NCBI RefSeq assembly: GCF_003344865.1
Contig: NZ_CP031165.1
Location: 3,229,910-3,293,909, forward strand
Source of the DNA: Euzebya pacifica
Lineage (GTDB): Bacteria > Actinomycetota > Nitriliruptoria > Euzebyales > Euzebyaceae
Length of the DNA stretch: 64,000 nt
Direction of reading: 5' to 3'
Made by a program: the position numbers and the translations under genes. Positions within the stretch are counted from its first letter, which is position 1; each line of letters starts with the position of its first letter. Shown one piece after another: positions 24,491-36,995 of this stretch. The notes under the pieces are model-generated. The model saw only the letters and a list, made by a program, of their open reading frames with translations. It did no database searches and was not told the DNA's origin.

Positions 24491-25909
24491 ATGCGCCCTG
24501 CCGACCTGTCCGTGCCCGAGCTGGCAGCCGCCATCGCCGGGCGGTCGGTCTCGGCCCGCGAAGCCGTGCTCGACACGCTGGCGGCCATTGACGCCCACGA
24601 CGACGTCCTCAACGCCGTGGTGGCGACCGACCACGAGGGCGCGCTGGCAACCGCCGACGCCATCGACCAGCAGGTCGTCGAGGGTGCCCCGCTGCCGCCG
24701 TACGCCGGTGTCCCGATGCTGGTGAAGGACCTCTCCAACGCCCGCGGGCTGCCGACGACGTTCGGCACGTCGTCGATGGCCGCGTTCCAGCCGCCCTTCG
24801 ACGACCACACCGTCACCCGGATGCGCGACGCGGGCTTCGTCGTGGTCGGCAAGACCAACGTGCCCGAGCTCGGCAGCCTGCCGTGGACCGAATCGACCCT
24901 GCACGGCCCGGCACGCAACCCGTGGGCACCCGACCGGACTCCCGGGGGTTCCAGCGGTGGGGCGGCTGCTGCGGTCGCCGCCGGGTACCTCGCCGCCGCC
25001 CACGGGTCCGACGGTGGGGGCTCCCTCCGCATCCCGGCGGCCTGCTGCGGCGTCGTCGGCCTCAAGCCCTCCCGCGGCCGCGTCAGCCACGCACCGCTGT
25101 TCGGCGACCAGGTCATGGGGTACTCCACACAGGGCTCGATCGGCCGCCGGGTGGTCGACGCGGCCGCCCTGCTCGACGTGATCCAGGGGTACGCGCCCGG
25201 CGACCCCTACCACCTGCCGTCACCCTCCCGACCGTTCGTGGACGAGGTCGGCGCGGACCCGGGCCGGCTGCGGGTCGGCCTGCTCGACCGGGTGCCGTGG
25301 GCGCTGCCGGACGCCGACGTGGCGGACGCGGTGTCGTCAACGGCGGCCCGCCTGGAGTCGCTGGGCCACGTCGTCGAGCCCGTCCGGGTCGCCATCCCCT
25401 CCGACGTGCCCGAGCGGTTCACGCGGGTCTGGGCGGCCTCGCTGGCCGCCAACCCCATCCCCCACGACCTGCTCGAACCGCACAACCGCGCGTTCGCGGC
25501 GGCCGGGGAGGCCATGTCGGCCCCGGCGCTGCTGCGGGACTTCACGAGCCTGCAGCTGCTGGCCCGGTCGGTCGTGGCGGCCTTCGAGGCCCACGACGTC
25601 GTGCTTGCACCGGTGACCACACGGACGGCGCTGCGCGTCGGCGAGCTCGACGGCCTGTCCCACGCGGGCATGCTGGCCGAGATCGCCAGCTGGATCGGGA
25701 TCTGTCCGCTGGTCAACGTGACCGGCCAGCCAGCGATCTCCCTGCCGGTCCACCGGGACGATGTGGGCGTCCCGGTGGGCGTGCAGCTGATCGGCCGCCC
25801 GGCCGACGAGGCGACGCTCGTCCGGCTGTCCGCGCAGCTCGAGCAGGTGATCGGCTGGCCCGACCACCGTCCGGACCCCGACCGATGGGTCCTCCCCGAG
25901 GTCCCCTGA
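24491..25909 (+). CDS. Amidase (amidase signature family)
   Basis: The 472 aa protein has the amidase-signature triad: the catalytic Lys in PMLVKDLSNARG, the cis-Ser in GGSLRIPAACCG and the nucleophilic Ser in the Gly/Ser loop TPGGSSGGAAAAVAAG through AAHGSDGGGS. The C-terminus has NVTGQPAISLPVH and GVPVGVQLIGRPADE. The substrate is unknown; no gatB/gatC is nearby, so it is not the glutamyl-tRNA amidotransferase. ATG 24491 was chosen for its position after the TACGCT hexamer. Confidence 0.9.
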   Translation: MRPADLSVPELAAAIAGRSVSAREAVLDTLAAIDAHDDVLNAVVATDHEGALATADAIDQQVVEGAPLPPYAGVPMLVKDLSNARGLPTTFGTSSMAAFQPPFDDHTVTRMRDAGFVVVGKTNVPELGSLPWTESTLHGPARNPWAPDRTPGGSSGGAAAAVAAGYLAAAHGSDGGGSLRIPAACCGVVGLKPSRGRVSHAPLFGDQVMGYSTQGSIGRRVVDAAALLDVIQGYAPGDPYHLPSPSRPFVDEVGADPGRLRVGLLDRVPWALPDADVADAVSSTAARLESLGHVVEPVRVAIPSDVPERFTRVWAASLAANPIPHDLLEPHNRAFAAAGEAMSAPALLRDFTSLQLLARSVVAAFEAHDVVLAPVTTRTALRVGELDGLSHAGMLAEIASWIGICPLVNVTGQPAISLPVHRDDVGVPVGVQLIGRPADEATLVRLSAQLEQVIGWPDHRPDPDRWVLPEVP

Positions 25910-25915
25910 CCGGCA

Positions 25916-25921
25916 TAGGCT
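25916..25921 (+). promoter_or_regulatory. -10 hexamer of a probable leaderless transcript
   Basis: TAGGCT is followed by exactly 7 nt and the GTG at 25929. The context GGCATAGGCTGC recurs upstream of the aldo/keto reductase at 51713-51723. Confidence 0.5.
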
Positions 25922-25928
25922 GCGCGAC

Positions 25929-27737
25929 GTGCCGCTGATCTCCGAAGGCAACGCCGCGCCGGGGTTCCCCCTCTCGGGTGCCGCCCTGCGCGGTGACGAG
26001 CTCGTGCTCGTCAGCCGCAACCTCAATCCTGTCCGCTACGCCGTGATCGACGTCGACACCTGGACGCTGACACGAACCGAGACACTCGCGCGGGGCGACG
26101 GTGCCTGGGGCACGACGGCCGCACCCGACGGGGTCTGGATGGGGCTGTTCGGCGCACGGGGACAGGGCAACGTCCTGCGCATGACGACCGGGGCACCACA
26201 GGGCCGGGCGCTGCTTGACACCCAGTACATCTGGGACCTCGCCAGCGACGACAGCGACCTGATGTTCGGCGTGGCGACCAACCCGTCATTGGTGTTCAGC
26301 CTGCGGCGGAGCACCGCCCGGGCATCCGACCTCGGCGTGGTCACGAGCTCCGCCCAGCGCCCTCGCACCTGCGCCGTCGTGGGCCAGCGGGTCCTGTTCG
26401 CCGGCGCCCAGTCGGGGAAGGCGTGGATGCGCCACACCGATCGGTCCGGTCGTGACGGCCGCACCGTCGTGCCCCCCACGATCGCCCAGGACGACATCGT
26501 CTACTGCTCGGCGGTCCTGTCCGACGGACGGGTCGCCGTCGGGACCGGCGGTGACGGGTTGGCCACCCCGGCCGTCGCCGTGTTCGACCTCGACGATCCG
26601 GGCGGCGCCATGGTGATCCGCCTGCCCCGCGAGTCGCTGGTGGACACCGTCGCGGTGGAGGGGACGACGGTGTGGGCAACGGCAAGGCCATCCGGCGCGC
26701 TGTACCGCATCGACGCCTCGACCGGTGACCTGCGACGGGTGGCGGTGCCCGTCCCCATGTCGGAGACCCGCGAGCTGTTCCTCCGCGGCACCTTGGTCAT
26801 CGGCGCGTCCGCCGACGGCAGCGTGTGGACCTTTGATCGAGGCGACGACACCGTCCAACGACGCACCCCGACCGACCTGGGGCTCGTCAGCCGTGCCCAG
26901 AAGCCGCAGTCGGTCCTGGCCACCGACACCCACACCGACGTCGGGGGGTCGTTCTCGATCACCCGCCACGACCGGTCGTCCAGCGTCGCAACCACCCGGT
27001 TCGTGCCCGGGGAGCCGAAGGCGATGGTCGACGTCCACGGCACCACCTTCATGGCGATCTATCCGATCGCCGAGATCTGGTCCTGGGCGCCCTCGGAGGA
27101 TCACCCGCGCCGGGTGACCCAGCTGCCCAACGACCAGCTGCGTCCCATCGACCTGGTGTACGCCGACCGGATCGACGCCCTCGCCGTTTCCACCACCGAC
27201 GACCGCGACCACAGCGCCGTGCACACCATCGACCCGGTCACCGGTCGGGTCGACACGATGTTCGACCCGCTGGGGCTGGGTCAGACCGCGTCCGGGCTGC
27301 ACATCAGCGGCACCACGCTCTACGTCGGTGGGTCCAGCAACGAACCGGACGTCGCCGCGTTCGACATCCTCTCCGGACGCAAGCTGTGGCAGGTGGCCAA
27401 CGTCGCCCCGGGCGGCAGCTTCGTGCTGGGGCTGGCGGCCGTCGGCAACACCCTCGTGGTGTCGACGGCGACCGGGTGGCTGGCCCGCATCGACCTGCGC
27501 ACCAGGCAGGTCGTGCAGCGGCGCCGGTTCGCCGACGAAGCCGGTCGGATGCGGCTGGCGGGCGGTCGGGTGCTGCTGGTCAACGCCGATGTGCTGGTCG
27601 AGGTCAGCCCGACCACGCTGGCCACGACGGTGCGGGAGGGCAACCTCGACGCAGAGGTGTGGGGCTGGCCACCGCTGGACGTCGACCGGAACGGCCGTGC
27701 CTGGCTGATCCGCGGACGCGAGCTGGTCCACACCTGA
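25929..27737 (+). CDS. Cytoplasmic beta-propeller-like protein of unknown function
   Basis: The 602 aa protein is made of repeated four-strand units typical of WD40/PQQ-like propellers: SGAALRGDELVLVSRNLN, DGVWMGLFGARGQGNVL, VEGTTVWATARPSGALYRID, and ISGTTLYVGGSSNEPDVAAF followed by DILSGRKLWQV. The last is the classic PQQ-repeat motif. It has no signal peptide or membrane span, so it stays in the cytoplasm. No catalytic motif is recognised. Its neighbours (amidase before, SDR after) do not suggest a role. Confidence 0.75.
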   Translation: MPLISEGNAAPGFPLSGAALRGDELVLVSRNLNPVRYAVIDVDTWTLTRTETLARGDGAWGTTAAPDGVWMGLFGARGQGNVLRMTTGAPQGRALLDTQYIWDLASDDSDLMFGVATNPSLVFSLRRSTARASDLGVVTSSAQRPRTCAVVGQRVLFAGAQSGKAWMRHTDRSGRDGRTVVPPTIAQDDIVYCSAVLSDGRVAVGTGGDGLATPAVAVFDLDDPGGAMVIRLPRESLVDTVAVEGTTVWATARPSGALYRIDASTGDLRRVAVPVPMSETRELFLRGTLVIGASADGSVWTFDRGDDTVQRRTPTDLGLVSRAQKPQSVLATDTHTDVGGSFSITRHDRSSSVATTRFVPGEPKAMVDVHGTTFMAIYPIAEIWSWAPSEDHPRRVTQLPNDQLRPIDLVYADRIDALAVSTTDDRDHSAVHTIDPVTGRVDTMFDPLGLGQTASGLHISGTTLYVGGSSNEPDVAAFDILSGRKLWQVANVAPGGSFVLGLAAVGNTLVVSTATGWLARIDLRTRQVVQRRRFADEAGRMRLAGGRVLLVNADVLVEVSPTTLATTVREGNLDAEVWGWPPLDVDRNGRAWLIRGRELVHT

Positions 27738-27822
27738 CCGGGTAGGGTCCGCCCCTCCCCTGCCCCGGTCCCGCTGATCGGGGGCGCCGCCGACAGATCC
27801 GCCGACAGAGAGGCCCATCTCC

Positions 27823-28563
27823 GTGCTCGTCGACTCCCACGTGCTGGTCACCGGCGCGACAAGCGGCATCGGCCGCTCCTGCGCCATCGCGTTCGCCGAG
27901 GCCGGCGCACGGCTGACGATCACCGGTCGTCGCGCCGACCGCCTGGCGGAGCTTGCCGACGAGCTGCCCGGTGAGGTCACGACGTTGACCTTCGACGTGC
28001 GGGATCGCGACGCCACCCGCGCGGCGCTGGCCGAGGTCCCCTCCCCCGACGTCCTGGTCAACAACGCCGGGCTCGCCGCAGGGTTCGAGCCGATCCAGGA
28101 CGGCGACGAGGCCGACTGGGACGCGATGCTGGACACTAACGTCAAGGGCCTGCTGACCGTCAGCCGGACGTTGCTGCCCGGCATGATCGCCCGTGGGAAC
28201 GGTCACGTGATCAACATCGGGTCCACCGCCGGGCACGAGGCCTACCCCAACGGGGCGGTCTACTGCGCCACCAAGCATGCGGTCGGCGCGATCACCAAGT
28301 CGATGCGCATGGACCTGCTGGGCACCGGGGTCCGGGTGTCGACGGTCGACCCCGGCCTGGTGGAGACCGAGTTCTCCGTCGTGCGGTTCCACGGCGACGC
28401 CGACCGTGCCGCGCGCGTGTACGAGGGGCTGGACCCGCTGACCCCCGACGACATCGCCGAGACGGTGGTCTGGGTCGCCGACCGACCCCGCCACGTCCAG
28501 GTCGCCGAGGTCATCATCACCCCGACCGACCAGGCCTCGGCGACGATGGTCCACCGCCGCTGA
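27823..28563 (+). CDS. SDR-family oxidoreductase, YdfG-like
   Basis: This 246 aa short-chain dehydrogenase has the cofactor motif VTGATSGIGRS (about residues 6-16), TGRRADRL with Arg residues suited to NADP, NNAGLA, the catalytic Ser in NIGSTAGHEAYPNG, and YCATK. The PGLVETEFS segment and MVHRR C-terminus resemble the NADP-dependent 3-hydroxy-acid/serine dehydrogenase YdfG group. The GTG start has AGAGAGG 9 nt upstream. A TAGGGT hexamer at 27743-27748 could be its -10. Confidence 0.9.
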   Translation: MLVDSHVLVTGATSGIGRSCAIAFAEAGARLTITGRRADRLAELADELPGEVTTLTFDVRDRDATRAALAEVPSPDVLVNNAGLAAGFEPIQDGDEADWDAMLDTNVKGLLTVSRTLLPGMIARGNGHVINIGSTAGHEAYPNGAVYCATKHAVGAITKSMRMDLLGTGVRVSTVDPGLVETEFSVVRFHGDADRAARVYEGLDPLTPDDIAETVVWVADRPRHVQVAEVIITPTDQASATMVHRR

Positions 28564-28570
28564 ACACGGC

Positions 28571-28604
28571 GACGCCCGGCCGCGCAGGTGGCGGGCCGGG
28601 CGTC
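28571..28604. terminator. Bidirectional hairpin between SDR gene and gltB
   Basis: GACGCCCGGCC (28571-28581) pairs perfectly with GGCCGGGCGTC (28594-28604) across a 12-nt loop. It lies between convergent genes, just after both stop codons. There is no U-tract on either side, so Rho-independent function is uncertain. Confidence 0.5.
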
Positions 28605-28619
28605 GACTGACAGTGCCGG

Positions 28620-33251
<4,632 letters not shown>

Positions 33252-33303
33252 GTTCCTCCTCGAGGGTCGGACGGGGTCACGCGGACGGCAGGGCGGAGCC
33301 GAA

Positions 33304-33343
33304 AACAGGAAAACGGTGCCTGCCTGAATGGGCGAGCACCGTT
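33304..33343 (-). promoter_or_regulatory. Attenuator-like hairpin in the gltB leader
   Basis: On the minus strand, an 8-bp stem (33312-33319 with 33336-33343; arms AACGGTGC and GCACCGTT), a 2x2 internal loop and a 3-bp GCC/GGC stem with a hexaloop are followed by TTTTCCTGTTTT, the shape of an intrinsic terminator. It sits between a -10-like TAGGAT and the gltB start, so it could terminate or regulate early transcription. No known riboswitch class is recognised. Confidence 0.55.
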
Positions 33344-33359
33344 GCTTGCGTTGACGGGC

Positions 33360-33365
33360 ATCCTA
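33360..33365 (-). promoter_or_regulatory. -10 hexamer candidate for gltB
   Basis: TAGGAT on the minus strand would start a leader of about 100 nt that includes the hairpin at 33312-33343. TTGCGT lies 19 bp upstream as a weak -35. Confidence 0.4.
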
Positions 33366-33415
33366 GCTGGGGACGTGTGTGTCCACGCAATCGGCCACCG
33401 TTCCTCCCCCTCGCC

Positions 33416-34816
33416 GTGACCCAGACCCCCAACGACATCGCCGACCGACTCGCCCGCCGTGGGCGCGTCCGTGGTCTCGCGCCCGAAGCGCCGCTGGCCG
33501 ACGTGGTCAAGAAGATGCCGAAGGCGCGTGCGGCCGGTCTGCTGCACGACGGGGCGGGCATGGACGCGGCCGCCATCGGCGAGGTCATGGGCTGCTCGGC
33601 GGCGCAGGTCCGCCGGCACGTGGCCAAGGCCAGGCTCGACGCGGCCGGTTCGGACGTGTCGCCCTGCAGCGACCAGCTCGACGGCCTGATGACCTTCGCC
33701 GCCGACGCCGTGGACCATGCGATGGGCTGCGAGGACTGCAAGGCTGCCCGCGAGGCCTTCCGCCAGGGCAAGGGGGAGCTGCGGGATGCGTGGCAGCGCG
33801 ACGACGTCAAGCCGTCACGACCCTGGGAGCACGACGAGGCCACCGCCACCGAGTCGGCGGCACCCACCCACGGGACCCAACGATCCGGCCGTTCCTCCGG
33901 TGCAGCCGCGGGGGAATCCACGCCACCCCGCCTGCCCGAGCTCGACGACGAGCCCGACCCGCCGTCCCGCTGGCAGCAGGAGCCCCGCAGGCCCGCCGCC
34001 GACCGGCCCACCCCGGCGCCACGACCCGCGGCTCCTCGCCGCGGTGAGGCCCGACCGGACAGCACGTCCGAGCCTGCCCCTGCCCGCCGGGACGACGAGG
34101 ACGACGACCGCCCGGCCATCCGCCCGATCCCGTTCCCCAACCGGGCCAAGAAGGAGACGCCGGACCCGGTTCCCACGCCACGGCGTCGCCGCCGGTTCCG
34201 TCCGTGGTCCAACACCCCGCTCGCCGCACTGGCCGCCAGCAGCCTCGCGACCGTCCTGATCGCTGCCGTGGCCGTGTCCGCCGGTGAGGGTGGGACCGAG
34301 GTCGCCGTGGACGAGCCCACGGAGGTCGTCACCACCGAGGTCGAACCGACCGAGCCGCCGGAGCCGACGGAGACACCGATCCCGGAACGGACCGTCGAGG
34401 TCGACCTGCCCCTGCACGCCGAGGCCCCGGCGGTGCTGCGCGTCCTGCCGCGCGACATCCACCGACCGGAACCCACACCGACGCCCACCCCGACGCCCAC
34501 GCCGACCCCGACGCCGACCCCGATCCCCACGCCGACGCAGCCGCCGGCCCCGCCGGAGCCGACGCCGCCGGAGGAGTCCTTCGAGGTCTGGCTGCGCCTG
34601 GCCCAGTGCGAGTCCAGCGGCGACTGGTCGATCAACACCGGCAACGGGTTCTACGGCGGCCTGCAGTTCACCCTCGACTCGTGGCGGTTCGTCGGCGGCG
34701 AGGGCATGCCGCACGAGGCGTCCCGCGACGAGCAGATCCGCAGGGCCCAGCGGTTGCAGCGCCTGCAGGGCTGGGAGGCCTGGCCGGTCTGCGCACGCAA
34801 GCTCGGGCTCCGCTGA
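33416..34816 (+). CDS. Membrane fusion protein: sigma4-like HTH, zinc motif, TM, PT-rich linker, Rpf domain
   Basis: In the 466 aa reading, residues 48-76 (MDAAAIGEVMGCSAAQVRRH) form a sigma-70 region 4-like HTH. Residues 84-108 contain Cys84 and HAMGCEDC (His101, Cys105, Cys108), like anti-sigma zinc domains. A charged low-complexity linker leads to a basic RRRRRFRPW and a TM segment (267-288). A Glu/Pro then PT-repeat stalk (about 300-385) ends in a resuscitation-promoting-factor domain (389-466) with LAQCESSGDWSINTGNGFYG (catalytic Glu399) and GWEAWPVC. The N-terminus should be cytoplasmic and the Rpf domain outside. The start is uncertain: GTG 33377 adds 13 residues. Confidence 0.85.
   Translation: MTQTPNDIADRLARRGRVRGLAPEAPLADVVKKMPKARAAGLLHDGAGMDAAAIGEVMGCSAAQVRRHVAKARLDAAGSDVSPCSDQLDGLMTFAADAVDHAMGCEDCKAAREAFRQGKGELRDAWQRDDVKPSRPWEHDEATATESAAPTHGTQRSGRSSGAAAGESTPPRLPELDDEPDPPSRWQQEPRRPAADRPTPAPRPAAPRRGEARPDSTSEPAPARRDDEDDDRPAIRPIPFPNRAKKETPDPVPTPRRRRRFRPWSNTPLAALAASSLATVLIAAVAVSAGEGGTEVAVDEPTEVVTTEVEPTEPPEPTETPIPERTVEVDLPLHAEAPAVLRVLPRDIHRPEPTPTPTPTPTPTPTPTPIPTPTQPPAPPEPTPPEESFEVWLRLAQCESSGDWSINTGNGFYGGLQFTLDSWRFVGGEGMPHEASRDEQIRRAQRLQRLQGWEAWPVCARKLGLR
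34470..34545 (+). repeat. Simple-sequence repeat encoding the Pro-Thr stalk
   Basis: A run of near-identical hexamers (CCGACG/CCCACC types) encodes PTPTPTPTPTPTPTPTPI. Such repeats can vary in copy number by slippage, changing stalk length without shifting frame. Confidence 0.7.
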
Positions 34817-34867
34817 TCCGGTCGGCGACCTCCCGTGGCTGCGCAGCGGGATGACATGATGCGCGGC

Positions 34868-35734
34868 ATGGACGACACCACCGCGCCCCCCGACCTGACC
34901 GAGCTGGACCTCGACGACGTCGTGAAGGCGTTCCGCGTCGACCCCGGCGACGACCTGGACCTGTCGGACCACGACACGCGGGCGACGGTCGGCTGGGACG
35001 GGGACAAGGAGCAGGGCAAGGCCGCGGCGCTGGCCGCCAACGCACGGCTGGAGGCGCTGCAGGAGCTGCTGTACGCCGAGGGGAAGCGGCGGGTGCTGGT
35101 CGTCCTGCAGGCGATGGACACCGGCGGCAAGGACTCCACCATCCGCCACGTCTTCGACGGCGTGAACCCGCAGGGGGTGAAGGTCGCCTCGTTCAAGAAG
35201 CCCACGGAGGAGGAGCTGGCCCACGACTACCTGTGGCGGGCCCATGCCGTGGTCCCGGCCGACGGGCAGATCACGGTCTTCAACCGCTCCCACTACGAGG
35301 ACGTGCTGGTGGTGCGCGTGCACGACCTCGTCCCCGAGGAGCGGTGGCGCAAGCGCTACGGCCACATCCGCGACTTCGAGCGGCTGCTGGCCGACGAGGG
35401 CACGACCATCGTCAAGATCTTCCTGCACATCTCCCCCGAGGAGCAGGCCGAGCGGCTGCAGGAACGGCTCGACAACCCCGAGAAGCACTGGAAGTTCGCC
35501 ACCGGTGACCTGGCGGAGCGCAAGCGGTGGAAGGACTACATCGCGGCCTTCGAGGACGCCCTGTCGGAGACCTCCACCGACCACGCGCCGTGGTACGTGA
35601 TCCCGGCGGACCGCAAGTGGTACCGCAACCTCGTCATCGCCAACATCCTGGTCGACGTGCTCGAGGGCCTGGACATGCAGTGGCCCCCGGAGGAGGAGGG
35701 GCTCGACGACGTGGTGATCCCACTCATCGACTGA
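34868..35734 (+). CDS. ppk2: Polyphosphate kinase 2 family protein (PPK2)
   Basis: The 288 aa protein is a one-domain PPK2 that should transfer phosphate between polyphosphate and nucleotides. It has Walker A in VVLQAMDTGGKDSTIRHVFD, the lid-side VNPQGVKVASFKKPT, Walker B and lid residues in FNRSHYEDVLVVRVH, and DRKWYRNLVIANIL near the end. Class I versus III cannot be settled by eye, so the AMP/ADP preference is open. ATG 34868 lies 7 nt after CATGAT; in-frame ATGs at 34856 and 34859 are alternatives. Confidence 0.9.
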   Translation: MDDTTAPPDLTELDLDDVVKAFRVDPGDDLDLSDHDTRATVGWDGDKEQGKAAALAANARLEALQELLYAEGKRRVLVVLQAMDTGGKDSTIRHVFDGVNPQGVKVASFKKPTEEELAHDYLWRAHAVVPADGQITVFNRSHYEDVLVVRVHDLVPEERWRKRYGHIRDFERLLADEGTTIVKIFLHISPEEQAERLQERLDNPEKHWKFATGDLAERKRWKDYIAAFEDALSETSTDHAPWYVIPADRKWYRNLVIANILVDVLEGLDMQWPPEEEGLDDVVIPLID

Positions 35735-35786
35735 CGGGCAGGCCTGCCGGGTCGTCCCCCGGCGATCGGCAGGCATGATGGTGCCC

Positions 35787-36971
35787 GTGTCCGCCTCCGT
35801 CGCCCGTCGTGCCCTCTTCGGCGGCGTCGTCGGCACCACCTCCAGCGTCCTGCCGGCCTTCATGACCGGCGCGATCGCGGTGCAGCTGGCCGACGACCTC
35901 TCCCTCGGCGCGTCCCAGCTGGGCCTGGTCATCGGCGGGTTCTTCGCCTCCGCGGCCCTGGGGTCGGTCCTGCTGGGCCGGCTGGCCGAACGGCTCGGCC
36001 CCGGTGCGGCCATGCGGATCGGCCTGACCACGAGCATGCTCACCGGGTTGGCGATGTCACAGGCCGGCAGCGCGTTGCACCTGGGACTTGCGTTGCTGGT
36101 GGCGGGCACGAGCAACGCGCTGACGCAGCCGGCCGCCAACCTGCTGCTGGTACGTCATGTGCCGGACGGTCGGCTGGGCCTGGCGATGGCGCTGAAGCAG
36201 GCCGGGATGCCGATCGCGAGCCTGCTGGGTGGTGTGGCCGTGCCCGTGCTGGCGTTGACCGTGGGCTGGCGCTGGGCCTACGTGGCGGCGGCCCTCGTCG
36301 CCGGCGCGGCCATGGCTGCCGTCCCCGCCGCCGCCGGCAGCACCCGTGCGGCCCGTTCGACGTCGTCGGTGCCCCGTCCTCGGCCCGACCTCCCCCGGAG
36401 CCTGCTGGTCGGCTACGCCGTGGTGGGCCTGCTCGGTGCCGCCGCGGCGGGCGCGACCGTGTCGTTCCTCGTGTCGGCCGGCGAGCAGTCCGGCCTGTCA
36501 CCGAGCGAGGCCGGCCTGCTGCTGACCGGCGGGTCGGCGGTCGGCATCACCTCGCGCATCCTCCACGGCCGCTGGGCCGACGGGCCGCGGCTGCTGCCCA
36601 TCCGCCGGGTGGCGCTGCTGCTCGGGGTCGGTGGCCTGGCCACGATCGTGCTGGCGCTGGACACGCCGATGGCCTACGTCGTGGCCGTCCTGCCGGTGTT
36701 CGCGTTCGGCTGGGCGTGGCCCGGCCTGTTCAACCTGTCGGTGGTCCGCAACAACCCGTCCGCGGCCGCCGCGTCGACCGGGGTGACCCAGACCGGCGTC
36801 TACATCGGCGCGGGCGCCGGCCCGGTCCTCGGCGGGTTGGTCGTCGACACGGCGGGCTACCCCGCCCTGTGGTGGGCCTCGGGCCTCAGCCTGCTGCTCG
36901 CCGCCGGCACGGCCCTCCTCCTCCGACGCCGCCTGCGCGCCCGCCGCGCCGCCCTGCTGGTCGGCGCCTGA
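35787..36971 (+). CDS. MFS transporter
   Basis: The 394 aa protein has about 12 hydrophobic spans with a central cytoplasmic loop (STRAARSTSSVPRPRPDLPR). Motif A-like GRLAERLGPGAAMRIG follows TM2, and the second half has GRWADGPRLLPIRRVA. The substrate is not predictable; the fold is closest to the CynX/NimT-type or general drug-efflux MFS. GTG 35787 sits 7 nt after CATGAT (35774-35779); the ATG at 35775 would add four residues. It is convergent with the ABC exporter. Confidence 0.85.
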   Translation: MSASVARRALFGGVVGTTSSVLPAFMTGAIAVQLADDLSLGASQLGLVIGGFFASAALGSVLLGRLAERLGPGAAMRIGLTTSMLTGLAMSQAGSALHLGLALLVAGTSNALTQPAANLLLVRHVPDGRLGLAMALKQAGMPIASLLGGVAVPVLALTVGWRWAYVAAALVAGAAMAAVPAAAGSTRAARSTSSVPRPRPDLPRSLLVGYAVVGLLGAAAAGATVSFLVSAGEQSGLSPSEAGLLLTGGSAVGITSRILHGRWADGPRLLPIRRVALLLGVGGLATIVLALDTPMAYVVAVLPVFAFGWAWPGLFNLSVVRNNPSAAAASTGVTQTGVYIGAGAGPVLGGLVVDTAGYPALWWASGLSLLLAAGTALLLRRRLRARRAALLVGA

Positions 36972-36995
36972 CCCACCCTCCGGAGCGTGCCCGGG

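Noticed and set aside
33252-33365. Known glutamine or c-di-AMP riboswitch before gltB or the Rpf fusion gene
   Set aside because: I could not find the conserved sequence blocks of either class. Only a simple hairpin plus U-tract is supported.
34470-34545. Hexamer repeat as a mobile or regulatory repeat
   Set aside because: It lies in frame within the Rpf fusion gene and simply encodes the PT stalk.
33815-36139. 774-codon minus-strand frame under the Rpf fusion, PPK2 and MFS genes
   Set aside because: It is a shadow frame: composition-driven, no recognisable domains, and it spans three well-supported plus-strand genes.
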